A stretch of DNA of 36,021 nucleotides from a candidate division Kazan bacterium RIFCSPLOWO2_01_FULL_48_13 (GCA_001771275.1 METE01000002.1:5924-41944); one strand, 5' to 3'. Shown: positions 17,429-24,850, numbered from the stretch's first letter. Notes: generated by a model not told the origin, from the sequence alone. Numbers and translations are program-made.

Positions 17429-19204
17429 ATGGAAGAAACTAACAAAGAAATTCCCAAACAACCGATCGCTTTGCCACCCGTGGTGCGGGTGAGTGAGTTG
17501 GCGACCATCCTCGACAAGCCGGTAACGGAAGTTATTCGCTATCTATTGAAGAACGGTGTGCTGGCTACTATTAATGATAGTATCGATTTTGATACCGCCG
17601 CGATCGTAGCAGACGATTTTGGGTTTGCGGCCACTGCCGCAGCCAATGAGTTTGCCGAAACTGCGGCCGAAGAGGACCAGGAGGGGGGAGAACGCCAAGA
17701 GCGGCCACCAGTAGTTACGGTTATGGGACATGTCGATCACGGCAAGACCTCGCTCTTGGACTATATTCGCAAAACCAAAGTGGCGGAAAAAGAGTCGGGT
17801 GGCATCACTCAGCACATCGGTTCTTATCAGGTGGAATATAAAGGCAAGCGCATCACTTTTTTAGACACGCCGGGGCACGAAGCTTTTTCAGCCATCCGGG
17901 CGCAGGGGACCAAGGTCACCGATGTAGTGGTGTTGGTAGTGGCGGCCGATGACGGGGTCAAACCGCAAACAATCGAAGCGATCGATTTGGCCAAGGCGGC
18001 GAATGTACCGCTGTTGGTGGCGGTGACTAAAATTGATAAGCCGGGCGCCAATGTGGAGAAGGTTAAACAGGAATTAAGTGTTCAACAGATCCTAACCGAA
18101 TCGTGGGGCGGCCAGGTGCCGTTAGTTGGCGTTTCTTCCAAAACTGGCGAGGGAGTGGACGATTTGCTGGAACTGATTGCTCTAACCTCGGAGGTCAGTG
18201 AGCTAACTGCCAACTATTCGGGTAGAGCGCGCGGGATTATTATTGAGGCCCGGCGCGATCCCAAGATGGGACAGATCGCCACCATCATTGTTAAAGCGGG
18301 AAAATTCTCGATTGGTGATCACTTTAGCGCTGGTGGAGCTTATGGCAAGGTTAAAGCGATGTTCGATTACAATGGCAAGCGGATTAAAGATAGTTTTCCA
18401 TCTCAGCCGGTGAGCATGGTCGGATTTGTTGGTGAACCGCAAGTGGGGACGGAGTTGATTGAGATGGACAACGAAAAGGCAGCTCGCAGTCGAGCGGGCG
18501 AAAGTGCCGTGGCTTCGGCCCGCCGCTTTACAGTCATCAAGAGCGATTTGGATGTGCTGGCCAGCCAGATTCGGGCGCAGCAGGTACAGAATTTAAATAT
18601 TGTATTAAAAACGGATGTGCAGGGATCGCTGCAGGCGATCAGGGATCAGCTAACCAAGATCAAAACCGATCGGGGCGGCTCAATCCAGATCGTTAGCGAC
18701 GGGGTAGGCAATATCGCCGAATCGGATATCTTGGCAGCTCAGGGCGGCAACGCCTTTGTGGTCGGATTTAAAATTAGAATTCTGCCGGGCGCCAGCAAGA
18801 TGGCCGAAAAAGACGAGGTTAAGATTCTTACCTATGATATTATTTATGAACTGACTGCCGACCTTAAGAACCTATTATTGGAATCGACCGGCCTTCAGAA
18901 AAAAGAGACGACCGAGGGCGAAGGCAAGGTGCTAAAAGTGTTTTTCTCTACCGCCAAGAACAAGATCATCGGATGCAAAGTGACCAAAGGGTTGGCCCGC
19001 AAAGGCCAGCTGCTGCGGGTCTATCGAGATGAGGCAGTAGTGGGTGAGGGCCCGATCGAGAAGGTACAGCAGGTGGCGCAGGAAGTGGACGAAGCCAAGA
19101 GTGGCGCCGATTATGGCTTTGCTGCCAACATCAAAGCCAAGATTAAAGAGGGGGATCGGGTGGAGTTTGTAAAAGTAGAGTACATCAAGGCTAAGATAGT
19201 TTAG
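17429..19204 (+). CDS. infB: translation initiation factor IF-2
   Basis: IF2 is the GTPase that places initiator tRNA on the 30S subunit and promotes subunit joining. The 591-residue protein has a short N-terminus with an IF2_N helical domain (about 20-55), then the G domain: G1 GHVDHGKT (100-107), G2 GGITQH, G3 DTPGHEAF, G4 TKID (200-203) and G5 SSKTGEG. The C-terminal beta-barrel and fMet-tRNA-binding domain follow. The usual G4 NKxD reads TKID, an accepted variant of the motif. The long N-terminal extension of enterobacterial IF2 is missing, as in many reduced genomes. rbfA starts at the next base after the stop. Confidence 0.97.
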   Translation: MEETNKEIPKQPIALPPVVRVSELATILDKPVTEVIRYLLKNGVLATINDSIDFDTAAIVADDFGFAATAAANEFAETAAEEDQEGGERQERPPVVTVMGHVDHGKTSLLDYIRKTKVAEKESGGITQHIGSYQVEYKGKRITFLDTPGHEAFSAIRAQGTKVTDVVVLVVAADDGVKPQTIEAIDLAKAANVPLLVAVTKIDKPGANVEKVKQELSVQQILTESWGGQVPLVGVSSKTGEGVDDLLELIALTSEVSELTANYSGRARGIIIEARRDPKMGQIATIIVKAGKFSIGDHFSAGGAYGKVKAMFDYNGKRIKDSFPSQPVSMVGFVGEPQVGTELIEMDNEKAARSRAGESAVASARRFTVIKSDLDVLASQIRAQQVQNLNIVLKTDVQGSLQAIRDQLTKIKTDRGGSIQIVSDGVGNIAESDILAAQGGNAFVVGFKIRILPGASKMAEKDEVKILTYDIIYELTADLKNLLLESTGLQKKETTEGEGKVLKVFFSTAKNKIIGCKVTKGLARKGQLLRVYRDEAVVGEGPIEKVQQVAQEVDEAKSGADYGFAANIKAKIKEGDRVEFVKVEYIKAKIV

Positions 19205-19564
19205 ATGGGTCATCGGGTTGCGCGGATTCAAAGTGAGATAGAACGGATCTTGGGTGAGTTCTTTTTAAAAGAGGGGCGGGGTTTTGGTATCGGAATGGTG
19301 TCGGTTAATGGTATATTAGTTAGTTCGGACCTTGCCTCGGCCAAAGTGTTAGTCAGTTTTATCGGCGAACAGCATCCAGAAGCCGCCTTTAAGAAACTGA
19401 TCAAGCATGGCCGGGATGTCCAAACCTTTATCTTTCGCCGGTTGCAGATTCGCAAGGTTCCCAAACTGATATTCGAATTAGATAAAGATCCGGCCGGAGC
19501 TTATCGAGTAGACCAACTGTTGGATGATATCGACCGATCTAAAACTAAAGATCCAAACATTTAG
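19205..19564 (+). CDS. rbfA: ribosome-binding factor A
   Basis: RbfA binds the 30S precursor near the 5' end of 16S rRNA and helps its maturation. The 119-residue product has the KH-like RbfA fold: RVARIQSEIERILGEFF at the start, VSSDLASAKVLVSF (the usual SxDLxxAxVYVS motif) and RRLQIRKVPKLIFELDK (the RxVPxLxFxxD motif). It abuts infB with no gap, in the common infB-rbfA order, and its end overlaps the DHH phosphoesterase gene by 41 nt. Confidence 0.95.
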   Translation: MGHRVARIQSEIERILGEFFLKEGRGFGIGMVSVNGILVSSDLASAKVLVSFIGEQHPEAAFKKLIKHGRDVQTFIFRRLQIRKVPKLIFELDKDPAGAYRVDQLLDDIDRSKTKDPNI

Positions 19565-20462
19565 AGAGCAGGCTCTGTCGGCGGCTAAAATTTTAATAGT
19601 TACTCATATTAAGCCCGATGGCGACGCTATTGGGTCGGCTTTGGCGCTTCGGATACTGCTAAAAGAGCTGGGCCGAGAGACAGAGGTGGCCCTGATGGAC
19701 GATCCGCCCGAAGCGTTCTCGTTTCTGCCATATTTTTTAAAGATCAAAAACGACTTTCGGCCCGAGCACTTTGATATGGTGGTGATGGCGGATTGCGGCG
19801 GTTGGAGTCGTACCGGCTGGTTTGAGGATGACGAACTGCGGATCGATTGGCCCAAATATTTAGTGATATTGGATCACCACCATACGCAGGATTACAGCCC
19901 GGGGATGGTAATTGCGGATGAAAGTTTATCTTCTACCGCCCAACTCGTCCACTATATATTCCGTGAGTGGGGGATAGAGATCAACTCGGATGCCGCCAAC
20001 TGTTTAATGACCGGCCTCTCAACTGATACTGGCAGTTTTAAGCACACCAATACTACTCCCGAAGTGTTTCGCATAGCGGCCGAGTTAATGGAGAGCGGTG
20101 CCAATCTCAATAAGATCACTCAGCATATCTATTTAGGCAGAAGTGTGGCCAGTCTTAAATTGTGGGGCCGGACCTTGGATAAGATTCAACAGGATCGGGC
20201 GCTGGGGATAGTGATCTCGGTGATCACCACGGCAGATTTAGAGGAATGCGGGGCGACACTGGAAGATTTGGAAGGAGTAATCGATCTGATGAACACGGTG
20301 CCTGATACTAAGGCCACCTTCTTGCTATCAGAACGGGGCGACAAGTTAAAGGGAAGCGTGAGAACGAACGATCCGGATGTGGATGTCAGTAAATTGGCCG
20401 CCATCTTCGGCGGCGGCGGACATATTAAAGCCGCTGGCTTCAACATCTCCCTCGACGGATAA
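19524..20462 (+). CDS. nrnA: DHH/DHHA1 phosphoesterase (NrnA-like oligoribonuclease/pAp phosphatase)
   Basis: The 312-residue protein has the DHH metal-binding motifs: VTHIKPDGDAIGS (motif I), VMADCGG (II) and LDHHHTQ (III). The C-terminal DHHA1 domain carries the GGGG-H motif (IFGGGGHIKAAGF). NrnA-type enzymes degrade short oligoribonucleotides (nanoRNA) and dephosphorylate pAp or linear dinucleotides with Mn2+. The order infB-rbfA-nrnA is common and supports the assignment. ATG at 19524 lies within the rbfA end; no later ATG precedes motif I. Confidence 0.9.
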   Translation: MISTDLKLKIQTFREQALSAAKILIVTHIKPDGDAIGSALALRILLKELGRETEVALMDDPPEAFSFLPYFLKIKNDFRPEHFDMVVMADCGGWSRTGWFEDDELRIDWPKYLVILDHHHTQDYSPGMVIADESLSSTAQLVHYIFREWGIEINSDAANCLMTGLSTDTGSFKHTNTTPEVFRIAAELMESGANLNKITQHIYLGRSVASLKLWGRTLDKIQQDRALGIVISVITTADLEECGATLEDLEGVIDLMNTVPDTKATFLLSERGDKLKGSVRTNDPDVDVSKLAAIFGGGGHIKAAGFNISLDG

Positions 20463-20880
20463 ACCAACTTGTCCTTGGACTTGACCCGGGGACCCAGAAA
20501 CCCAACTTGTCATCCCAGACTTGATCTGGGATCCAGGCTCTCCCTTCGTCATTCTGGCTTGCCGCGCCCCGTAGTGAGCTCTGCTCTACTACTGGGGTCC
20601 AGAATCGTACTATTCGTCATTCCTGCGAAGGCAGGAATCTTGTCTTTCTGTCATCCTGGAAACACTTTACTGCCGTAGGCTTACTATAAATAACTTATTC
20701 AGGATCCAGGTCTTCTGGGCCGTTTTTTGTTATTCTTAACTTACTTTTGCCACCCATCCGTCAGCTGACGGACTCAAACAACGACCCCGCGACGGCGATT
20801 TTACAAACGGCTCACGCTCGACTCCGGAGGGCGGAGTAGAAGGCCAAATATAGGAGAAAATCAGGTCTGGGAGCGGAAAA
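20463..20880. repeat. cluster of palindromic intergenic repeats
   Basis: No gene is seen here. Palindromes follow one another: ATCCCAGA/TCTGGGAT (20512-20519 and 20525-20532); ATTCTGG/CCAGAAT (20551-20557 and 20599-20605) with an inner CCCC/GGGG and GTAGT-type stem; ATTCCTGC/GCAGGAAT (20619-20626 and 20631-20638); the 61-nt element at 20650-20710; and TCCGTCAGCTGACGGA (20757-20772). The first copies look like the dispersed hairpin repeats beginning TCATCCC or TCATTCC that spread through many bacterial genomes. One further imperfect copy precedes them (about 20470-20495). Confidence 0.75.
20650..20710. repeat. 61-nt palindromic repeat element, copy 1
   Basis: It begins GTCATCCTGGAAACAC and ends TTATTCAGGATCCAGG, so the ends are inverted (CATCCTG near the left, CAGGAT at the right). 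The middle reads ACTGCCGTAGGCT. A near-identical copy lies at 22028-22087, on the other side of the small operon. It is MITE-like in form; no target duplication was identified. Confidence 0.7.
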
Positions 20881-20884
20881 GTTG

Positions 20885-20913
20885 TTGACACCAGCCCGGA
20901 TTAGTAGTATAAT
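20885..20913 (+). promoter_or_regulatory. consensus sigma70-type promoter of the small-protein operon
   Basis: TTGACA (20885-20890), exactly 17 nt, and TATAAT (20908-20913): both hexamers match the consensus, the best promoter in the window. Transcription would start near 20920. It drives the leader ORF, both copies of the leader motif and two small membrane-protein genes. Confidence 0.85.
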
Positions 20914-20932
20914 ACGAGAGCATAAAGGAAGC

Positions 20933-21046
20933 ATGGTTGTCAAGGAATGGGGTTGCCCTTTGACAGTGAGAAGACAGGAAATAAAAGAGAGCATGACCGT
21001 GAGGTCAGGCGCTCTATCCGATAATTCTCTTTTAAGTCCGTCTTAG
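20933..21046 (+). CDS. possible 37-residue leader ORF
   Basis: ATG at 20933 follows AAGG (20925-20928) by 4 nt and opens 37 codons beginning MVVKEWGCPLTVRRQ and ending SLLSPS. The TAG stop (21044-21046) lies in the UUAG loop of the first hairpin of the downstream motif, so a terminating ribosome would open that hairpin. An internal hairpin (TGACC/GGTCA, 20994-21007, extended to 20986-21015) lies within the ORF. It could be a regulatory upstream ORF or a chance reading frame; the peptide was not recognised. Confidence 0.4.
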   Translation: MVVKEWGCPLTVRRQEIKESMTVRSGALSDNSLLSPS

Positions 21047-21103
21047 GACGGCACGATGAACTCTGGGGTTCTACCAACATGTAGTTGGCCCCACGGAGAA
21101 AAA
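21033..21103 (+). promoter_or_regulatory. candidate cis-regulatory RNA motif, copy 1
   Basis: Order of elements: TAAGTCC, hairpin P1 (GUCC-GUC, loop UUAG, GAC-GG-C-AC with a bulged C), GATGA, then GGGG (21065-21068) paired with CCCC (21089-21092) around an inner helix CCAAC/GTTGG, then ACGGAG and six A up to the ATG at 21104. The same order occurs at 21582-21656 with different helix sequences and identical flanks. GGAG of the ribosome site lies 3 nt after the second helix, so folding could gate translation. No named riboswitch or protein-leader family was recognised. Confidence 0.7.
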
Positions 21104-21559
21104 ATGAGAAAGAATAATTACGGGATAGTAGCGCTGGTTATGGGGTTGGCTATCATTCTCCTTATCGGAATCGTAGTGACTGTCGTCAATGCTCGCATGC
21201 GCGGTGCTGCCACGCAGAGTCCGTCGAGAATTAATAGTGACTTGCGTCTCTCCGAGGCACTGGACGCTTATTCCAAACGCGCCGACTCCGTACCAATCGA
21301 GATGTGGGGGGACGAGCTACTTATCTCCAAGAGTGTCGAGTTTCGGACGAGGTATTCCCAGCACCTTAGTGCTGAAGTGTTACCGTCGTGTAACCTTATG
21401 TGGGGAGATGAATTAAGTGTAATTATTGGTTCTTCGACCGAACCTGTTGAGATGACTGTCACGAAAGCTGGCGATGCTGAAGTGACGATTTCCCTCAGGC
21501 CGATGGGCTGGTGGGAAGATTCTAACGAAAAACAACAAGATGTTGGACCTAAGCAGTAA
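21104..21559 (+). CDS. single-pass membrane protein with a duplicated MWGDEL motif
   Basis: The 151-residue product was not recognised. A short basic N-terminus (MRKNNY) leads into one membrane helix (about residues 7-31), followed by an exposed part. Within it, EMWGDELLI and LMWGDELSV recur about 35 residues apart, suggesting a small internal duplication of about 35-40 residues. The C-terminus is polar. GGAG lies 5 A before the ATG at 21104. An in-frame ATG at 21056 would encode part of the motif region and has no ribosome site. The gene is followed after 22 nt by the second motif copy. Confidence 0.65.
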   Translation: MRKNNYGIVALVMGLAIILLIGIVVTVVNARMRGAATQSPSRINSDLRLSEALDAYSKRADSVPIEMWGDELLISKSVEFRTRYSQHLSAEVLPSCNLMWGDELSVIIGSSTEPVEMTVTKAGDAEVTISLRPMGWWEDSNEKQQDVGPKQ

Positions 21560-21581
21560 AACTGAAAATCCGTAGATGTCG

Positions 21582-21656
21582 TAAGTCCATTCATTTTATG
21601 AATGGCACGCTGATCGAGGGGTTATTTACAGCATTAGCTGGCCCCACGGAGAAAAA
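21582..21656 (+). promoter_or_regulatory. candidate cis-regulatory RNA motif, copy 2
   Basis: TAAGTCC (21582-21588), hairpin P1 with arms ATTCAT/ATGAAT on the same GUCC/GG-C-AC base, CTGATC, GGGG (21618-21621) paired with CCCC (21642-21645) around CAGC/GCTG, then ACGGAG and six A before ATG 21657. Compared with copy 1, the P1 extension changes from 3 to 6 bp and from GTC/GAC to ATTCAT/ATGAAT, while flanks such as TGGCCCCACGGAG are identical. The copy lies between the two small genes, so each gene has its own control element. Confidence 0.7.
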
Positions 21657-21860
21657 ATGATAGGAAAAGCCGATTTCTGGCTGTTATATTCCTACGGGAT
21701 GTTTTGTTTCTTGAGTGGAGTATATATGCTTTGCTCCCACCCCGTAACATCTTTCGGCGGCTGGTTTGCATGCATATCTCTGGTATTGGGACTGGTGTTG
21801 ATGCCTCTCGCAGCGTATCTTCACACGCCCAAACCAATTAAGGAAAAACGAAAAAATTAA
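21657..21860 (+). CDS. small two-helix membrane protein, unknown function
   Basis: The 67-residue product was not recognised. It has two hydrophobic segments (about residues 7-27 and 33-54) with aromatic and Gly residues between them, and a basic C-terminus ending KPIKEKRKN. The start is clear: GGAG 5 nt upstream, identical to that of the preceding gene. It is the last gene of the operon and is followed by a two-hairpin terminator. The shared leader motif suggests that it answers to the same signal as the 151-residue protein. Confidence 0.65.
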   Translation: MIGKADFWLLYSYGMFCFLSGVYMLCSHPVTSFGGWFACISLVLGLVLMPLAAYLHTPKPIKEKRKN

Positions 21861-21884
21861 AAACCTTGGGGCCTAAAAACCCCA

Positions 21885-21935
21885 AAGACTTGCCAAAGGT
21901 TCACCCCGAGGGGTGTTAATAGGCAGTCTTTTTTT
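21885..21935 (+). terminator. intrinsic terminator of the small-protein operon
   Basis: AAGACT-T-GCC (from 21885) pairs with GGC-AGTCTT (21922-21930), enclosing CACCCC/GGGGTG (from 21902), and is followed by a T run to 21935. A preceding stem TTGGGG/CCCCAA lies at about 21866-21884. Confidence 0.8.
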
Positions 21936-22196
21936 ATGCAAAAATCACTGTCATCCCGAAAATACCTAACGCCAATAAAAAATATCGAATATAAAACTAA
22001 CTGGCGGATAAAGAACGACAAAAAGGTGTCATCCTGAAAACACCTTACTGCCGTAGGCTCTATAAAATAACTTATTCAGGATCCAGGCCTTAAGATTCTG
22101 GAGTCGTCCGTCAGCCGACGGACTCCCCAGAATGACGGATGGGGGTTATTGGGAATGATGCGGATTAGGTTTTTGTAATTCTTAATTTGTAATTGC
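21936..22196. repeat. repeat-bearing intergenic region before rnc
   Basis: No gene is seen. It holds the second 60-nt element (22028-22087) and a nested palindrome with outer arms ATTCTGG/CCAGAAT (22095-22101 and 22127-22133) and inner TCCGTC/GACGGA (22107-22112 and 22117-22122). These repeat both the outer arms of the 20551-20605 hairpin and the core of the 20757-20772 palindrome. Confidence 0.6.
22028..22087. repeat. 60-nt palindromic repeat element, copy 2
   Basis: It runs from GTCATCCTGAAAACACC to TTATTCAGGATCCAGG and matches the 20650-20710 copy at nearly every position, with a few substitutions and one or two single-base indels. Both copies are in the same orientation. The central ACTGCCGTAGGCT is conserved. 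Confidence 0.75.
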
Positions 22197-22877
22197 TCAG
22201 CGGTATTTTTCGAGGGCGGCTTCGGCGGCGGCCATCTCGGCGGACTGTTTAGAGGGACCGATTCCCCGGGCAATCTCTTGTTCGCCCAATAACACCGCGA
22301 CTTCGAATATTTTATTGTGATCTGGGCCAGATTCGGCTACTACTTTGTAGATCGGAGTAATGCCCGCCTTGTCTTGGGCTGCCTCTTGGAATTGGCTTTT
22401 AGCGTCTAAGTAGGCTTGGTTGGCGATGATCACATCTAATTTGGGTAGCAGGTAGGTAGCCAAGAATTTCTGCGCCGGTTTAATGCCACCATCCAAAAAG
22501 ATGGCGCCGACCAATGATTCGACCACATTGGCCAAAATCGTTACTTGGTTGTTAACGCCCTTGGCTTCGCCTTTGCTTAGTTTTAAGTATTGATAAAGTT
22601 TTAATTCGTCGGAGATCTGCTTTAGAGTTTCTTTTTTTACCAAGGCCGACCGCAGAGCAGTTAGCTCGCCTTCTGGTTTATCGGTAAACTTGTGGTACAG
22701 ATATTCGGTAACCACCAACTCTAATACCGCATCGCCCAAAAACTCCAGCCGCTCGTTGTGGCCGGGTTCGAATTCGTTCTCATTTAAATACGATCGATGA
22801 ACAAACGCCTGCTCAAGCAGGATGGGTTTCTTGAATTTAATGCCTAACTGTTTTTCTAATGTGGTTAGGGGAGTCAT
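22197..22877 (-). CDS. rnc: ribonuclease III
   Basis: RNase III cuts double-stranded RNA, including the rRNA precursor. The 226-residue protein has the signature NERLEFLGDAV (41-51) with the metal-binding acidic residues, a second acidic site in NVVESLVGAIFLDGG, and a C-terminal dsRNA-binding domain (SQFQEAAQDKAGITPIYK to KQSAEMAAAEAALEKY). Its ATG overlaps the nusB stop in an ATGA, so translation is coupled. Confidence 0.97.
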   Translation of the reverse strand: MTPLTTLEKQLGIKFKKPILLEQAFVHRSYLNENEFEPGHNERLEFLGDAVLELVVTEYLYHKFTDKPEGELTALRSALVKKETLKQISDELKLYQYLKLSKGEAKGVNNQVTILANVVESLVGAIFLDGGIKPAQKFLATYLLPKLDVIIANQAYLDAKSQFQEAAQDKAGITPIYKVVAESGPDHNKIFEVAVLLGEQEIARGIGPSKQSAEMAAAEAALEKYR

Positions 22878-23413
22878 TCCTTTTTCTTTTTGTTCTGCCG
22901 TACAGCAGAATTAGGTTTGGCCGTCTTTTTAGTGGTTTTGGCTACCTCTGATTTTACCGCTCCGGCAGCCGGTTTTTCTGGCTCGTTTTCTTCTGGCTGA
23001 TATTTGGCAGAGTTGCGATAGACCGTACCCAACACGCCATTCACAAATTTGCTAGTGTTCTCCCCGCCAAACGCTTTACCCAATTCTACCGCTTCGTTGA
23101 TAACCGCTTTGGGTGGGACCTCGTCATCAAACAGCAGCTCAAACATTGCCAAACGCAGAATGGAAAGATCAACCTGGGCGATCTGGCTTAAGGGCCACTC
23201 GGGCGCGGCGATGGCGATAATTTTATCAATCTCTTCCAGGTGCCCCACTATCCCACTGGCGATCTTGCGCATAAAATCTTGGTTGTTGTCTTCAAAATCG
23301 TGCTGAGCGATGTTTCGTTCAACAATTATTGAGAGATCAACGCCACCCCGGGTGCTCAGCTCATACAAGCTTTGCATTAGGATGATCCGCGCGAAGTGCC
23401 GGTTAGAAGCCAT
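22874..23413 (-). CDS. nusB: transcription antitermination factor NusB
   Basis: NusB binds BoxA RNA with S10 in rRNA antitermination. The 179-residue product has the all-helical NusB fold: HFARIILMQSLYEL at the N-terminus, and the conserved LRLAMFELLF and AVINEAVELGKAFGGENTS segments followed by KFVNGVLGTVYR. About 40 extra C-terminal residues are Lys/Ala/Glu-rich and end QNKKKKE, a low-complexity tail also seen on L32, S16 and GyrA here. It lies between rpmF and rnc in a minus-strand operon. Confidence 0.93.
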   Translation of the reverse strand: MASNRHFARIILMQSLYELSTRGGVDLSIIVERNIAQHDFEDNNQDFMRKIASGIVGHLEEIDKIIAIAAPEWPLSQIAQVDLSILRLAMFELLFDDEVPPKAVINEAVELGKAFGGENTSKFVNGVLGTVYRNSAKYQPEENEPEKPAAGAVKSEVAKTTKKTAKPNSAVRQNKKKKE

Positions 23414-23454
23414 AAAATTAGCGGTTAGAGAATAGTGGTTAGCGGTGAACGCTA

Positions 23455-23781
23455 TTATTTATCAGTTTTTCTCTTGACGCTGGCTTTGGCCTTGGGTTTT
23501 GCCGCTTTAGGCTTGGGAGCGGCCTTCTTTTCGGCCTCAGCTTTGGCCTTACGGGCGGCCGCGGCCTGATCCTTTTTAAGACGGGCGGCGATCCGCTTAT
23601 CCGTCTTGGTGGTCAGGATCTTTTTATTGCCGTAAAAGCCGCAGTGCGGGCAGGCAATATGGGCCGGTTTGGGTTGCTGACAGTTGGTGCAGAGTACCAA
23701 ACCCAGCAGCTTGACGGCTGAGTGAGCTCTCCGGGTGCGACCCCGAACTCGACTGATTTTCTTCTTAGGTAGTGCTGCCAT
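23455..23781 (-). CDS. rpmF: 50S ribosomal protein L32
   Basis: The first 58 residues are L32: ALPKKKISRVRGRTRRAH followed by a zinc ribbon with CTNC (C31, C34) and CPHC (C44, C47). The zinc-binding C+ form is present. The remaining 50 residues are a Lys/Ala/Pro-rich tail that nearly doubles the usual length of about 60. It heads the rpmF-nusB-rnc unit. The promoter's -10 box lies only 8 nt before the ATG. Confidence 0.93.
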   Translation of the reverse strand: MAALPKKKISRVRGRTRRAHSAVKLLGLVLCTNCQQPKPAHIACPHCGFYGNKKILTTKTDKRIAARLKKDQAAAARKAKAEAEKKAAPKPKAAKPKAKASVKRKTDK

Positions 23782-23789
23782 ACTTATAG

Positions 23790-23819
23790 AGTATAGGGGA
23801 TTTTAAGGGTATAGGGCAA
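23790..23819 (-). promoter_or_regulatory. rpmF-nusB-rnc promoter
   Basis: On the minus strand TTGCCC (23814-23819), an 18-nt spacer and TATACT (23790-23795), then 8 nt to the rpmF ATG at 23781. Transcription would start at about 23783, leaving no room for a ribosome site. Confidence 0.6.
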
Positions 23820-23854
23820 GTTTTTCTTGTTTTTCTGGGGTAGAGGGGTCGGTG

Positions 23855-23911
23855 TTGACACCAATCGGCCCTTAGGGTAACCTTGATTCTGTACATGGAT
23901 TACCCCTTAAT
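23855..23911 (+). promoter_or_regulatory. rpsP promoter region, two overlapping candidates
   Basis: Candidate 1 is TTGACA (23855-23860), 17 nt, TAACCT (23878-23883). Candidate 2 is TTGATT (23883-23888), 17 nt, CTTAAT (23906-23911), which would start transcription 2-3 nt before the TTG start of rpsP. It is divergent from the rpmF promoter. Confidence 0.5.
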
Positions 23912-23920
23912 GGTGCGAAA

Positions 23921-24391
23921 TTGCTTGTAATCAGATTATCCCGCAAAGGTCGTCGCAATCACCCGATGTATCGGCTATTGGTCGCTGAGCACAGCAAGCC
24001 GACCGATGGTGATTTTGTCGAAATTGTGGGTCACTACAATCCGACTGCTACCGATCAGCCCCTGACTGTTAATAAGGAGAGGGTGCAGTATTGGATATCT
24101 AAGGGCGCTCAGCCTACCAATTCGGTCAGCAAGCTGTTGAACCGGACGGGTTTTGAGCTACCGGTAGAGCAGCGCAATCGCAAACCTAAGCACGAGCCCA
24201 AGGCGGTAGAAGCTCCCGCGGCTGCCCCAGTGGCTGCCGAGACTCCAATAAAGGAATCCCCGGTGGTCGTCGAAGAGACCCCAGTAGCTGAGGCCTCGGC
24301 TGAACCCGCCCCAGAAACTGGTTCGGGCGAGGAGCCCAAGGCAGAAGAGGCCCCCGCCTCCGACGAATCGGATTCGGGCAAGGAGGCTTAA
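23921..24391 (+). CDS. rpsP: 30S ribosomal protein S16
   Basis: The first 85 residues are S16: MLVIRLSRKGRRNHPMYRLL, ERVQYWISKGAQPTNSVSKL and nearby conserved parts. About 70 extra residues form an acidic Glu/Ala/Pro-rich tail, so the protein is nearly twice normal length (156). The start is read as TTG at 23921, because S16 proteins begin M-x-V-I-R-L and no in-frame ATG precedes it. There is no clear ribosome site, in keeping with a near-leaderless message. It is followed by khpA in the common rpsP-khpA order. Confidence 0.93.
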   Translation: MLVIRLSRKGRRNHPMYRLLVAEHSKPTDGDFVEIVGHYNPTATDQPLTVNKERVQYWISKGAQPTNSVSKLLNRTGFELPVEQRNRKPKHEPKAVEAPAAAPVAAETPIKESPVVVEETPVAEASAEPAPETGSGEEPKAEEAPASDESDSGKEA

Positions 24392-24448
24392 TTTAGATTT
24401 CGGAAGCTCATTAGTTATATAAGTTTAAGGTTTAGGAAGGAGCAGATT

Positions 24449-24823
24449 ATGGCTGACAACGACAAGGCATTCGTAGAGTATGTGGTTAAGGCTATCGTCG
24501 AAAATCCTGACAAGGTTAAGGTTGAGCGCAAGGTGGATGAGATGGGCGTGTTGTTAGAGCTCACCGTTGATCCCTCGGATATGGGTAAGATCATCGGTAA
24601 AGAAGGTCGTACCGCCAAAGCTATTCGCACATTACTGCGGGTATTGGGCGCGCAACTTAACGCTCGAGTTAACTTAAAGATTATTGAGCCCGAAGGTGGA
24701 CTTGGTCGTACCAGTATGGCTAATGCCGAATCGGCTGAAACAACCGAGACGGCCGAGGTAGCAGGGGACGAGCCTAAAACTACCACCAAAGACGATCTCA
24801 AAGATTTGAGCGACGAAGAATAA
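24449..24823 (+). CDS. khpA: KH-domain RNA-binding protein KhpA
   Basis: The 124-residue protein has a single type II KH domain. Its GxxG loop lies in GKIIGKEGRTAKAIR (46-60), preceded by AFVEYVVKAIVENPDKV. KhpA works with KhpB as an RNA chaperone affecting cell size and division in Gram-positive bacteria. An acidic tail of about 40 residues extends the usual length of about 80. AAGGAG lies upstream of ATG 24449. The following gene in most genomes would be rimM; here it is absent. Confidence 0.93.
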   Translation: MADNDKAFVEYVVKAIVENPDKVKVERKVDEMGVLLELTVDPSDMGKIIGKEGRTAKAIRTLLRVLGAQLNARVNLKIIEPEGGLGRTSMANAESAETTETAEVAGDEPKTTTKDDLKDLSDEE

Positions 24824-24827
24824 TCTA

Positions 24828-24850
24828 GTTACTTTTCCGAGAAAAGTAAC
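24828..24850 (+). other. hairpin after khpA
   Basis: GTTACTTTTC (24828-24837) and GAAAAGTAAC (24841-24850) pair perfectly around CGA. The run after it is CAAAATC, not a T tract, so it may be a 3' end-stabilising hairpin or a dispersed repeat. Confidence 0.6.

Noticed and set aside
20469-20678. 69-codon ORF in the repeat cluster
   Set aside because: It is translated from palindromic repeats (TCATCCC and TCATTCC types) and has no ribosome site.
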